64,000 nucleotides of DNA, taken from contig NZ_CP080519.1 in NCBI RefSeq assembly GCF_019468465.1, positions 2,371,001-2,435,000 on the forward strand. The letters run 5' to 3'. The notes under the pieces are model-generated. The model made no database searches. It was not told where the DNA came from and was given only the letters and a program-made list of their open reading frames with translations. Below, in pieces: positions 23,753 to 32,273 of this stretch (positions within the stretch are counted from its first letter, which is position 1; every line of letters begins with the position of its first letter). Source of the DNA: Amycolatopsis sp. DSM 110486. GTDB taxonomy: Bacteria > Actinomycetota > Actinomycetes > Mycobacteriales > Pseudonocardiaceae. A program made the translations under genes and the position numbers.

Positions 23753-25450
23753 CTACTGCTTCACGTACTTGGCCCCATGCGTCACAGCCGCATAGGCATC
23801 CACGGCACCATGCCCGTAAAACGCGTTGAACGAAGCATTCCCCGTACAAGTGGCCGTGAACGACTCGTCCCGGCCCTCGTCCAGGTAGTCCACCGTCCGC
23901 GGCACCGGGCAGGCGACCTGGGAAGCCGTCCCCTCCAAAACGCGCTGCACCGCATCTGGGTCCATGCCGAAGCCGGAACCCGACTTCTTCCCGTACTCGG
24001 AAACAATCAACGCCGCCACGCCGGCAGCGTGCGGCGTCGCCATCGAAGTCCCCTGCAGCCACTGGTAGTACCCGACCCGGCCGTCACGAGCGACGGCCTT
24101 CTGCACACCCGCGGCGACCCCGGCCGGAGTCACGTTGCCGGCCTCGTCGACGTTCCCCTCGGCCACAGCCACATTGCGCGGGTAAGCCGACAGGATCTCG
24201 TTCTCCACCTTCTGGAACCAAGGCGTCCCGAAGCCGTCCCGGAAATACCCACCGGGCGCGGAAACCGAGATCTGCTCGGTCCCGTAATTGGAGTAGTCCG
24301 CCTTCGCCTGCGAGGGCCCGAAAGCACCCACACCGATCGTGTGCGGGCCTTCCGCCGGGAGGTTGAAGCAGGACGCGTTGTCGATCTGACGCGGGTGCGC
24401 CGAGGTGCTCGGGTAGTCCGGGCTGGTCGCGTCGGGCAACGGCGCGCCGAGGTCCGTGTGCTCGTTGCCGAGCGCGACGACCATCGAAACGCCCTTGCGG
24501 TGCGCGTAGTTCAGCGCCCGCGTGGTGGCCTCGATGACGGTGCGCTGCTCGGCCTGCTCCTCGGCGGAGTCGGCCGGGTTCGCGCGGCAGTTGTAGAGCC
24601 ACGGGTCGGTGTAGAAGCTCATGTTCACCACGTCGATGCCCGCGTCACCGGCGTAGGTCAACGCGTCGACAGTCGACTGCAGGAAGAAGAAGCCCGAGTC
24701 CTGGCCGGCGCGGATGTTCACCAGCGAGACGCCCGGCGCGACGCCCGAGACGCCGAAGCCGTTCACCGCCGCACCGATCGTGCCGGCGACGTGGGTGCCG
24801 TGGCCGTTGTCGTCGTGGTCCACGGGGTCGACGCAGCCGCGGTACTCGCACGGACCGTCCACCACGGCGCCGTTCACATCCGCGACGATGTCCCGCGTGA
24901 AGTTGCGCGAGTCGGCGCGGTCGAAGTTCGGCGCGATGTCCGGGTGACTGGCGTCGATGCCGGTGTCGATGATGCCGACCTTCACGCGCTTGTCACCGGG
25001 CTGCACGGTGCGCGCGAGGTCCGACCGGGTGGACTTCAGGCCCCAGAGCTCGTCGTCCAGCGGGTCTGTACCAGAAGCACCACGCTTGGCACCGGAAGCC
25101 TTCCCCCGGCCCTCCTTCTCGACCGCGTCGTGCTTCACCTTCTTGCCGTCCCGCGGCGCCGAGCCGATCGCCTTCGACCGGGCCGCGCCGAACACCGCGC
25201 TACTGGAAGACACCCGCGCCACGAAGCCCGAAGCCGCCGAAGCCGTGATCAGCCCGACGGCGTCGTTCCGGGCCACCACCGTCCCGCCGGCGGCCTCGAC
25301 CGCGGCCACGGCGGCGCCGACGTCCGAACGCGCCAGCACCGTGAACTCCGTGACCGGGCCGGACACCCCCGCCGACGCGACCGGCACGAAGGAAGCCGCA
25401 CCGAGCAGGGGTACCGCCAACACGGCGAGAAGCAGTCTGGGTCTTTTCAC
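23753..25450 (-). CDS. secreted subtilisin-family (S8) serine protease
   Basis: 565 residues from GTG 25450, chosen for GGAGGAGG four bases ahead; the frame extends further upstream without support. A Sec signal (VKRPRLLLAVLAVPLLGA) is followed by an inhibitor-type prodomain (about 35-125, FTVLARSDVGAAVAAVEAAGG). The triad is visible in IIDTGIDASH (Asp about 161), GHGTHVAGTIG (His about 217) and GTSMATPHAAG (Ser about 468), and the oxyanion asparagine in VVALGNEH. Related secreted peptidases are common in Streptomyces and Amycolatopsis. Confidence 0.92.
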   Translation of the reverse strand: MKRPRLLLAVLAVPLLGAASFVPVASAGVSGPVTEFTVLARSDVGAAVAAVEAAGGTVVARNDAVGLITASAASGFVARVSSSSAVFGAARSKAIGSAPRDGKKVKHDAVEKEGRGKASGAKRGASGTDPLDDELWGLKSTRSDLARTVQPGDKRVKVGIIDTGIDASHPDIAPNFDRADSRNFTRDIVADVNGAVVDGPCEYRGCVDPVDHDDNGHGTHVAGTIGAAVNGFGVSGVAPGVSLVNIRAGQDSGFFFLQSTVDALTYAGDAGIDVVNMSFYTDPWLYNCRANPADSAEEQAEQRTVIEATTRALNYAHRKGVSMVVALGNEHTDLGAPLPDATSPDYPSTSAHPRQIDNASCFNLPAEGPHTIGVGAFGPSQAKADYSNYGTEQISVSAPGGYFRDGFGTPWFQKVENEILSAYPRNVAVAEGNVDEAGNVTPAGVAAGVQKAVARDGRVGYYQWLQGTSMATPHAAGVAALIVSEYGKKSGSGFGMDPDAVQRVLEGTASQVACPVPRTVDYLDEGRDESFTATCTGNASFNAFYGHGAVDAYAAVTHGAKYVKQ

Positions 25451-25539
25451 GAGTCCTCCTCCAACGCGAAAACCGACAATGCAACGTACATACCGGACAC
25501 ACGTCGCAGCAATCGTCAGGAGGAGGAACCCGACTAAAG

Positions 25540-26538
25540 TCAGGGCACCACGGACCGGGCTTCCGCGAAGTGACACGCCGAGAGGTGCCCGTCGGTGCGC
25601 GGCGAGAGCTCGGGCACCTCCGTGGCGCAGATGTCCTGCGCCTTCCAGCACCGCGTGCGGAACCGGCAGCCCGACGGCGGGTCGAGCGGGCTCGGCGGGT
25701 CGCCCTCGAGCCGGATGATCTGCCGCTGCCCGCGCACCTCCGGGTCGGCCACGGGCACGGCCGAGAGCAGCGCCTGCGTGTACGGGTGCGAGGGCCGCTC
25801 GTAGATCTCGTCCTCGGTGCCGATCTCCACGATCTTGCCCAGGTACATCACGGCCACGCGCGTGGCGAGGTGGCGCACCACGGACAGGTCGTGCGCGATG
25901 AACACGTACGACAGCCCGAACTCCGTCTGCAGGTCGCCGAGCAGGTTCATCACCTGCGCCTGGATGGAGACGTCCAAAGCGGACACCGGCTCGTCGCAGA
26001 TGATCACCTTCGGCCGCAGCGCGAGTGCCCGCGCGATACCGATGCGCTGGCGCTGCCCGCCCGAGAACTGGTGCGGGTAACGGTTGAGGTGCTCGGGGTT
26101 GAGCCCCACCACGTCCAGCAGCTCGCGCACCTTCTGCGCGCGCGAACCCTTCGGCGCCACCTCGGTGTGGATCTCGAACGGCTCGCCGATGATGTCGCCG
26201 ACCGTCATCCGCGGGTTCAGCGACGTGTACGGGTCCTGCAGCACGATCTGGATCTGGCGCCGCAGCCGCCGCAGCTCACCGCCGCTCAGCTTGAAGATGT
26301 CGCGGCCCTCGAACGTCGCCCCGCCCGCGGTCGGCTCCTCCAGGCGCATCAGCACCTGCGCGAGCGTCGACTTGCCGCAGCCCGACTCGCCCACCACGCC
26401 GAGCGTCTCGCCCGGCGCCAGGTCGAACGAGACGCCGTCGACGGCCTTGACGTGCCCGACGGTGCGCTTGAACAGCACGCCCTGGCGCACCGGGAAGTGC
26501 TTCACCAGCTCCTGCACGCTGAGAATCGGCTCAGACAC
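25540..26538 (-). CDS. oppF: oligopeptide ABC transporter ATPase (OppF/DppF type)
   Basis: 332 residues. GTG 26538 overlaps the oppD end by eight bases. Walker [10 protein letters not shown], signature [15 protein letters not shown], Walker [15 protein letters not shown] and the H-loop AHDLSVV are all present. The C-terminal oligopeptide/dipeptide domain with cysteines ([16 protein letters not shown]) is typical of OppF. Last gene of the transporter unit. Confidence 0.9.
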   Translation of the reverse strand: MSEPILSVQELVKHFPVRQGVLFKRTVGHVKAVDGVSFDLAPGETLGVVGESGCGKSTLAQVLMRLEEPTAGGATFEGRDIFKLSGGELRRLRRQIQIVLQDPYTSLNPRMTVGDIIGEPFEIHTEVAPKGSRAQKVRELLDVVGLNPEHLNRYPHQFSGGQRQRIGIARALALRPKVIICDEPVSALDVSIQAQVMNLLGDLQTEFGLSYVFIAHDLSVVRHLATRVAVMYLGKIVEIGTEDEIYERPSHPYTQALLSAVPVADPEVRGQRQIIRLEGDPPSPLDPPSGCRFRTRCWKAQDICATEVPELSPRTDGHLSACHFAEARSVVP

Positions 26539-27532
26539 GGCTTTCCACCACCTCTTCGGCGAAGTGACACGCACTGACCCGGCCGAACCCGAGACTGTGC
26601 AACGACGGCCGTTCCTCCGAACAGCGTTGCTCCGCCCGCTTGCACCGCGGGTGGAACGGACAGCCCGAAGGGATGTGGAGCAGGCTCGGCGGCAGCCCCT
26701 TGATCGTCTCCAGCGTCTGGCCCTTGAGATCCAGGCGCGGCAACGAGTCCATCAGCGCCGCCGTGTACGGGTGGCCCGGTGACTTGAACAGCTCGCGCAC
26801 GTCGGCCTGCTCCACGATCCGGCCCGCGTACATCACGGCGATCCGGTCGGCGACCTCCGCGACCACGCCCAGGTCGTGGGTGATGAGGACCAGCCCCATC
26901 TGCCGTTCGCGCTGGATCTCGCCCAGCAGGTCCATGATCTGGGCCTGCACGGTCACGTCGAGCGCCGTGGTCGGCTCGTCCGCGATCAGCAGCACGGGGT
27001 CGAGCGCCAGCGACATCGCGATCATCGCGCGCTGGCGCATGCCGCCCGAGAACTGGTGCGGGTAGTCCTTCACGCGCCGCGCGGCGGCCGGGATTCGCAC
27101 CAGGTCCAGCAGCTCGATCGCGCGCTTGCGGGCGTCCTGTTTGGACATCCCCTGGCGCACGCGCAGCTGTTCTTCGATCTGGAACCCCACGGTGAACACG
27201 GGGTTCAGCGCCGAAAGCGCGTCCTGGAAGATCATCGCGATCTCGGTGCCGCGCAGCTCGCGCCGCCGCTCGGGCGTGGCCGTGAGCAGGTCCTCGCCGC
27301 GGTAGCGGATCGAACCGCCGGTGATCACCCCCGGCGGCATGTCGAGGATGCCCATGATGGTCTGCGCGGTCACGCTCTTGCCGGAGCCGGATTCACCCAG
27401 CACCGCAAGGGTTTCGCCGGCGTGCACGGAGTAGCTCACGCCGTTGAGCACGTTGGCGACGCCGTCGGACGTGCGGAACTCCACCTGGAGGTCTTCGACC
27501 TCGAGCAGCAGTTCGTTCTGTGTATCGGTCAT
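26531..27532 (-). CDS. oppD: oligopeptide ABC transporter ATPase (OppD/DppD type)
   Basis: 333 residues. Walker [10 protein letters not shown], signature [15 protein letters not shown], Walker [15 protein letters not shown] and H-loop THDLGVV. The C-terminal cysteine cluster ([16 protein letters not shown]) could bind an iron-sulphur centre or stabilise the domain, as in other OppD proteins. It lies six bases after oppC and overlaps oppF. Confidence 0.9.
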   Translation of the reverse strand: MTDTQNELLLEVEDLQVEFRTSDGVANVLNGVSYSVHAGETLAVLGESGSGKSVTAQTIMGILDMPPGVITGGSIRYRGEDLLTATPERRRELRGTEIAMIFQDALSALNPVFTVGFQIEEQLRVRQGMSKQDARKRAIELLDLVRIPAAARRVKDYPHQFSGGMRQRAMIAMSLALDPVLLIADEPTTALDVTVQAQIMDLLGEIQRERQMGLVLITHDLGVVAEVADRIAVMYAGRIVEQADVRELFKSPGHPYTAALMDSLPRLDLKGQTLETIKGLPPSLLHIPSGCPFHPRCKRAEQRCSEERPSLHSLGFGRVSACHFAEEVVESRV

Positions 27533-27538
27533 CGGCCG

Positions 27539-28492
27539 CTACCTCGACTTCGGGTCGAGCGCGTCGCGGATCCCGTCACCGAGCATCACGAACGCGAGCA
27601 CGGTGATGGTGACGAACGCACCGGGGAACAAGAGCATGTGCGGGTCGGCCCGGAAGTAGTCGCGCGAGTCGCTGATCATCACGCCCCACGAGATCACCGG
27701 CGGCCGCACGCCGATGCCGAGGTACGCGAGCGTGGCCTCGGCGCCGATGGCCGCGCCGAGCGCGATGGTGGCGTAGACCAGCACCGGCGCGAGCGTGTTG
27801 GGCAGCAGGTGCCGGAACACGATGCGCGGCGTGCTGGCGCCGAGCGCACGAGCGGCCTTCACGTAGTCGAGCTGCTTCGCGACCAGCGTCGCCGAGCGCA
27901 TGATGCGCATGGCGACCGGCCAGGTCAGCACCGCGATGGAGCAGACCACCTGCACGATGATCGTCACGGCGCCAGGGTTGGAGCCAGGCGCGTTGAACGT
28001 CGTGAGAATGACGATCGCGCCGAGCACGAACGGCAGGCCGGCGAAGATGTCGCCGAGCCGCGAGAGCAGGCTGTCGATCAGGCGGCCGTAGTAGCCGGCG
28101 AGGATGCCGACCAGCGAGCCGAACACCACCGTCAGGATCGTCGCGAACACCCCGACCAGCAGCGACGCGCGAGCGCCGTAGATGGTGCGGGTGTAGACGT
28201 CGTAACCCTGGTTGTCGTAGCCGAACCAGGCGTCGGACGACGGGCCCTGGTTGGCCTTCGTCAGGTCGCCCATCCCGGGGTCACCGTGCGCGAACAGTCC
28301 CGGCGCGACCGCGATGAGCACGATGAACACGATGATCACCGCGGAGATCACGAACGCCGGCTTGCGGCGCAGCTGGCGCCAGGCGTCACCCCACAGGCTG
28401 CGGGGCTTCTTCGCCTCGGTCGCGGAGTCGTCGATGCGCGACAGCTCCGCCGCGTCGACAGCCGTGCCCCCGACGAGGTTGGGGTCAGTCAT
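27539..28492 (-). CDS. oppC: oligopeptide ABC transporter permease (OppC type)
   Basis: 317 residues with a cytoplasmic N-terminus, one helix (about 45-65) and five more. The EAA loop that docks with the ATPase is visible as YVKAARALGASTPRIVFRHLLPN. It overlaps oppB by eight bases, so the two permeases are translationally coupled. Confidence 0.9.
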   Translation of the reverse strand: MTDPNLVGGTAVDAAELSRIDDSATEAKKPRSLWGDAWRQLRRKPAFVISAVIIVFIVLIAVAPGLFAHGDPGMGDLTKANQGPSSDAWFGYDNQGYDVYTRTIYGARASLLVGVFATILTVVFGSLVGILAGYYGRLIDSLLSRLGDIFAGLPFVLGAIVILTTFNAPGSNPGAVTIIVQVVCSIAVLTWPVAMRIMRSATLVAKQLDYVKAARALGASTPRIVFRHLLPNTLAPVLVYATIALGAAIGAEATLAYLGIGVRPPVISWGVMISDSRDYFRADPHMLLFPGAFVTITVLAFVMLGDGIRDALDPKSR

Positions 28493-29411
28493 AGCGGATC
28501 CTCGGGTCGAGAACGGCGTAGAGCAGGTCCACGATCAGGCTCATCAGCAGGTACACGAGCACGAGCAGCACCACGACGCCCACGACGGTGGCGCTCTCGC
28601 GGTTCTGGATGCCGCGGAAGATGAGCCCGCCCAGGCCGTTGATGTTGAACACGCCCTCGGTCACGATCGCGCCGCCCATCAGCGCGCCCAGGTCGGTGCC
28701 GAGGAACGTCAGCACCGGGATCACCGAGTTGCGCAGCAGGTGCACGCCGACCACGCGACTGTTGGGCTGGCCCTTCGCGATGGCCGTGCGGATGTAGTCG
28801 GCATGGCGGTTCTCCGCGATCGACGTTCTCGTGAGCCGCGCGACGTAGGCCATCGAGAGGCTGCCCAGCGCGATGCCGGGCACGATCAGCTCGCCGAAGC
28901 CCGGGTTGTCCGACACGCTCGTGTCGATGATGCCGAGCTCGGTGCCCAGCACGAGCTGTAGCACGATCGCGGTCACGAACACCGGCAGCGAGATGAGGAA
29001 CGTGGTGGAGACGAGCACCAGATTGTCGAGGAAACCCTTGCCGCGCAAGCCGGTCAGCACGCCCGCGGTCAGGCCGATCACGGCCTCGATAAGCACCGCG
29101 ACGAGCGCCAGGCGCAGCGTGATCGGGTAGGAGGTGGCGATCAGCTCGCCGACGGAGGTGCCGTTGAAGGTCTCGCCCCAGTCGCCCGTGAACAGGCTGC
29201 CGAGGTACTTGAGGTACTGCAGGATCAGGTTGTCGTTCAGGTGGAACTTCTCGGTCATCAGGTCGACGTAGGCCTGGGGGCAGGCCGTCTGACCGCACTT
29301 GCCCGAGAAGGGATCACCCGGGACGGCCCACACCAGCACGTAGATCAGGAAGGTCGTTCCGAAGAACACCGGGATCAGCTGGAGCAGGCGTCGCAGGACG
29401 TAGCGAATCAT
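28485..29411 (-). CDS. oppB: oligopeptide ABC transporter permease (OppB type)
   Basis: 308 residues. It begins MIRYVLRRLLQLIPVFFG, the standard OppB start, and has six membrane helices. The EAA loop is YIRTAIAKGQPNSRVVGVHLLRN. A loop after helix 1 (about 38-65) carries two cysteines, CGQTACPQAY, which could form a periplasmic disulphide. Confidence 0.9.
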   Translation of the reverse strand: MIRYVLRRLLQLIPVFFGTTFLIYVLVWAVPGDPFSGKCGQTACPQAYVDLMTEKFHLNDNLILQYLKYLGSLFTGDWGETFNGTSVGELIATSYPITLRLALVAVLIEAVIGLTAGVLTGLRGKGFLDNLVLVSTTFLISLPVFVTAIVLQLVLGTELGIIDTSVSDNPGFGELIVPGIALGSLSMAYVARLTRTSIAENRHADYIRTAIAKGQPNSRVVGVHLLRNSVIPVLTFLGTDLGALMGGAIVTEGVFNINGLGGLIFRGIQNRESATVVGVVVLLVLVYLLMSLIVDLLYAVLDPRIRYD

Positions 29412-29441
29412 GCGTCAGTTCCTAGGAGTGCGCGCCGGGCG

Positions 29442-29476
29442 AGCCGCGAACCGTCCTTTTGAGACGGTCCGCGGCT
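29442..29476 (-). terminator. hairpin between the binding-protein gene and the permeases
   Basis: AGCCGCG pairs with CGCGGCT, and CCGTC with GACGG, around a seven-base loop with a two-base mismatch. It lies in the 95-base gap between the binding-protein stop and oppB. Such an element commonly reduces read-through, keeping the binding protein more abundant than the permease. Confidence 0.6.
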
Positions 29477-29506
29477 GCCCTGGTGATGGGACGTCTTCTC
29501 AGCGCG

Positions 29507-31129
29507 TCACTTGGTGACCTCGACCGACGAGTAGTCGGCGCGGCGGCGGAAGTCGAGCGTCACGGTCTTGGTGTGCTTGGACTTCGCGGCCACACCCTTC
29601 TCGTCCCAGACCGGGATCGAGGGCAGGTCCTTGGCGATGGCGTCCTCGGCCTGCTGGTAGATCTTGATCGCGGCGTCCTTGTCCGGCGTGGAGTCGGCCT
29701 GCTCGAGGAGCTGGTCGACGGCCGGGTTGGTGTAGACCGAGTCGTTCGACGAGGCACCCGACCGGTAGATCGGGTTCAGGAAGTCCTCGATCGACGGGTA
29801 GTCGGCCGACCAGTCCGAACGGCCCATGCCGGTCAGCTTGTGGCCCGTCACGATGCTGCGCCACTGGCCGAAGTCCGTGGCCGGCACGAAGTCGCACTCG
29901 ACGCCGAGCACGTTCTTGATGCTGTTGCACGCGGCCACCAGCGGCTCCTTGCGGCCACCGTCGGCGTTGGACGCGATGGTGAGCTTGCCCTTGAAGCCGG
30001 ACTTCGCGAACGCCGCCTTGGCCGCGGTCGGGTCGAACTTGCAGAACTCGCACACGGCCGGGCGGTAGCCCTCGATGCCCTGCGAGACGTAGCCGTCGGC
30101 CGGCACGTAGGTGTCGTTCATGACGGTCTTGGTGATCTGCGTGCGGTCGATCGCCATGGAGATGGCCTTGCGCAGGTCGAGGTTGTCGTAGCCGGGCACG
30201 TAGTACGGCACGGCGATGGTGCTGATGCCGAGCAGGTGACCGATGACCAGGTTGTCCTTGAGATCGGTCTTGTACTTGCTGCCGGCCAGCGCCGAGGGCG
30301 GGAGCGTCTCGATGAAGTCGAGCTTGTTGCTCAGCAGGTCCTGGTACGCGGTTTCCTGGCTCGCGTAGATCTTGATGTCCAGGTCCTTGAACTTGACCTT
30401 GTCCTGGCCCTTGTAGTCGTCGTTGCGCGTCAGCTTGATGTCGACGTTCGGCGTGCGGCTGACGAACTTCATCGGGCCGTTGCCGATCGGGTGCTGCGCG
30501 AAAGCCTTGGGGTCCTTGAAGAACACGTCGGGCAGCGGTGCGAAGGCCGTGTAGCCGATCTTGGTGGCGAAGACCGAGAACGGCGCCTTCAGCGTCACCT
30601 GGAACTCGTAGTCGCCCTTCACGACCAGGCCGGACATCTTGTCCGTGGTCGGCTTGGCGTTGTCGTCGGCCGGGTGGACGTCGTCGTAGCCCTGGATGTT
30701 CTCGAAGAACGTGCTGTTGATCTGGCCGTTGGGCGAGTAGGCGCCGTAGTTCCAGGCGTCGACGAAGTTCTTGGCCTTGACCTCGGTGCCGTCGTGGAAC
30801 TTCCAGCCCTGCTTGATCTTGATGTCGAAGACCTTGGAGTCGGTCGTGGTGATCGACTCGGCCATCTGGTTGTAGGGCTGCGCGTTGTCACCCTTGAACG
30901 CGACCAGCTCGGCGAACATCGCGTCGACGGCCTTCGAGCCACCCAGCTCGTTGGTGTTCGTGGGGATCAGCGTGTTCTGCGGCTCGGTGCCGTAGACGGT
31001 GAAGGTCCCGTTGGGATCCACCTCGCCGGACGACCCGCTACTGCTGGAGCCACCACCACACGCGGCCAGGACCAATGACAAGGTTGTCACCACCGCGGCG
31101 GCTCCCCAGAGCCTGCGTGAACGCCGCAT
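29507..31129 (-). CDS. oppA: family 5 solute-binding lipoprotein of the peptide transporter
   Basis: 540 residues. ATG 31129 is preferred for the GGAGGGG four bases ahead; an in-frame ATG lies at 31147. A signal peptide ends in the lipobox LVLAAC, followed by a Gly/Ser linker. Family SBP_bac_5 features are VDAWNYGAYSPNGQINSTFF, FFKDPKAFAQHPIGNGPMKF and LRKAISMAIDRTQI. As a lipoprotein it captures peptides or other substrates outside the membrane for OppBCDF. It is the first gene of the unit and has a hairpin over its ribosome binding site. Confidence 0.9.
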   Translation of the reverse strand: MRRSRRLWGAAAVVTTLSLVLAACGGGSSSSGSSGEVDPNGTFTVYGTEPQNTLIPTNTNELGGSKAVDAMFAELVAFKGDNAQPYNQMAESITTTDSKVFDIKIKQGWKFHDGTEVKAKNFVDAWNYGAYSPNGQINSTFFENIQGYDDVHPADDNAKPTTDKMSGLVVKGDYEFQVTLKAPFSVFATKIGYTAFAPLPDVFFKDPKAFAQHPIGNGPMKFVSRTPNVDIKLTRNDDYKGQDKVKFKDLDIKIYASQETAYQDLLSNKLDFIETLPPSALAGSKYKTDLKDNLVIGHLLGISTIAVPYYVPGYDNLDLRKAISMAIDRTQITKTVMNDTYVPADGYVSQGIEGYRPAVCEFCKFDPTAAKAAFAKSGFKGKLTIASNADGGRKEPLVAACNSIKNVLGVECDFVPATDFGQWRSIVTGHKLTGMGRSDWSADYPSIEDFLNPIYRSGASSNDSVYTNPAVDQLLEQADSTPDKDAAIKIYQQAEDAIAKDLPSIPVWDEKGVAAKSKHTKTVTLDFRRRADYSSVEVTK

Positions 31130-31133
31130 CGTT

Positions 31134-31169
31134 CCCCTCCATCTCATGTTCCCGAAAAGTGAGATGGAG
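31134..31169 (-). promoter_or_regulatory. leader hairpin that covers the oppA ribosome binding site
   Basis: On the minus strand CTCCATCTCA (31169-31160) is a perfect complement of TGAGATGGAG (31146-31137), separated by 13 bases. The second arm contains the Shine-Dalgarno GGAGGGG (31140-31134) of the gene starting at 31129. If the RNA folds, the ribosome site is masked. Confidence 0.65.
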
Positions 31170-31295
31170 GTTATCGGGCTATTGGCGGTTTGTAACCAGA
31201 TCGCTCGGTTGCAAAAGAGTGACAACCTTGTCGCTCACCCGGGCAGAGTACGACCAAGGTCTTGTTGATCACCGCGCGTGTCCGCGCTGCTCCAC

Positions 31296-32249
31296 TCAGG
31301 CGAGGGACAGCGCGATTCCGTCGAGGATGTCGTGTTCGCTCACGATCAGCTGGTCCGGACCACCGCGTTTCGCGAGCTGCTCGGCCAGCACCTGCACGAT
31401 CACCGCGCCCCCGCCGATCACGTCCACCCTGCCCGGATGGATCACGGGGTTGGCCGCGCGGGTGGCCCGGTCGGCCGCCAGCAGGCTCGTCGCGAGGCGG
31501 TCGATCTCGGCGTGGGAGAGCTTCGACAGGTGCGTTCGCTCGGAGTCGTACTCGGGCAGCTCCTGGGCGACCGCTGACAACGTGGTCACCGTGCCGGCGA
31601 CCCCGATCCAGGTCTTCGCCTTGGCCACGTCGACGACGTCGAAGGCCTCGGTGAGGATGGTCTCGGCGGTGGTTTTCGCCCGGGCGATTTCTTCGTCGGT
31701 GGGCGGGTCACCCTTGAGGTCGCGCTCGGTGATGCGGACGCAGCCGATGTCCACGGACTTGGCCGCGAGCACCTCGGCGCGCTGCCCGTCCCACGTGCCG
31801 AGGACGAGCTCGGTCGAGCCGCCGCCGACGTCGACGACCACGAAGGGACCGTCGTCCGGGTCCTGCTCCCCGACCGCGCCGGTGAAGGACAGCCGCGCTT
31901 CCTCGTCGCCGCTGATCACTTCGGCCTCGACGCCGAGCGTCTCGCGCGTCATGGCGAAGAACTCGTCGCGATTGCTGGCGTCCCTGGTGGCAGAGGTGGC
32001 GACCATCCTTATTTTTTCGACGCCCTTGCGCCGCGCCGCGATCGTGTAGTCGGCGAGGGCTTTTCGCGTCCGCTCCAGCGCTTCCGGCGCCAGGCGCCCG
32101 GTGGCGTCGACGCCCTGGCCGAGGCGCACGATGCGCATCTCGCGGTGCAGGTCGCGCAGGTCCACCGTGCCGTCGTGGCGCGGCGTCAGCTCGGCGACGA
32201 GCAGGCGGATGGAGTTGGTCCCACAGTCGATCGCGGCTACACGAGGCAT
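31296..32249 (-). CDS. ppx: exopolyphosphatase / guanosine pentaphosphate phosphohydrolase (Ppx/GppA)
   Basis: 317 residues, the short actinobacterial Ppx length. It starts MPRVAAIDCGTNSIRLLVAE, the phosphate-1 motif of the actin-like ATPase fold. VVVDVGGGSTELVLG is the phosphate-2 motif, and GVAGTVTTLSAVAQ and GRVDVIGGGAVIV complete it. It degrades polyphosphate and possibly pppGpp. In mycobacteria the same gene follows eno-ftsB-DUF501; here a transglycosylase gene intervenes. Confidence 0.9.
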   Translation of the reverse strand: MPRVAAIDCGTNSIRLLVAELTPRHDGTVDLRDLHREMRIVRLGQGVDATGRLAPEALERTRKALADYTIAARRKGVEKIRMVATSATRDASNRDEFFAMTRETLGVEAEVISGDEEARLSFTGAVGEQDPDDGPFVVVDVGGGSTELVLGTWDGQRAEVLAAKSVDIGCVRITERDLKGDPPTDEEIARAKTTAETILTEAFDVVDVAKAKTWIGVAGTVTTLSAVAQELPEYDSERTHLSKLSHAEIDRLATSLLAADRATRAANPVIHPGRVDVIGGGAVIVQVLAEQLAKRGGPDQLIVSEHDILDGIALSLA

Positions 32250-32273
32250 GGCGTCGACCTTACTGGGTCGAGG

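Noticed and set aside
20069..25537. Long antisense open frames such as 20069-22117 (minus) and 22973-25537 (plus), and similar long frames at 3453-5006, 16233-17063 and 33425-34072
   Set aside because: Each lies opposite or out of frame with a gene of recognised family, has repetitive arginine/histidine/alanine composition and no family motif. They are by-products of high-GC coding DNA.
31297..32249. A separate small gene opposite ppx and in the proline/threonine tail of the transglycosylase (about 32101-32640 plus)
   Set aside because: Glycine/valine runs arise from reading the Thr/Pro/Ser codon repeats on the opposite strand.
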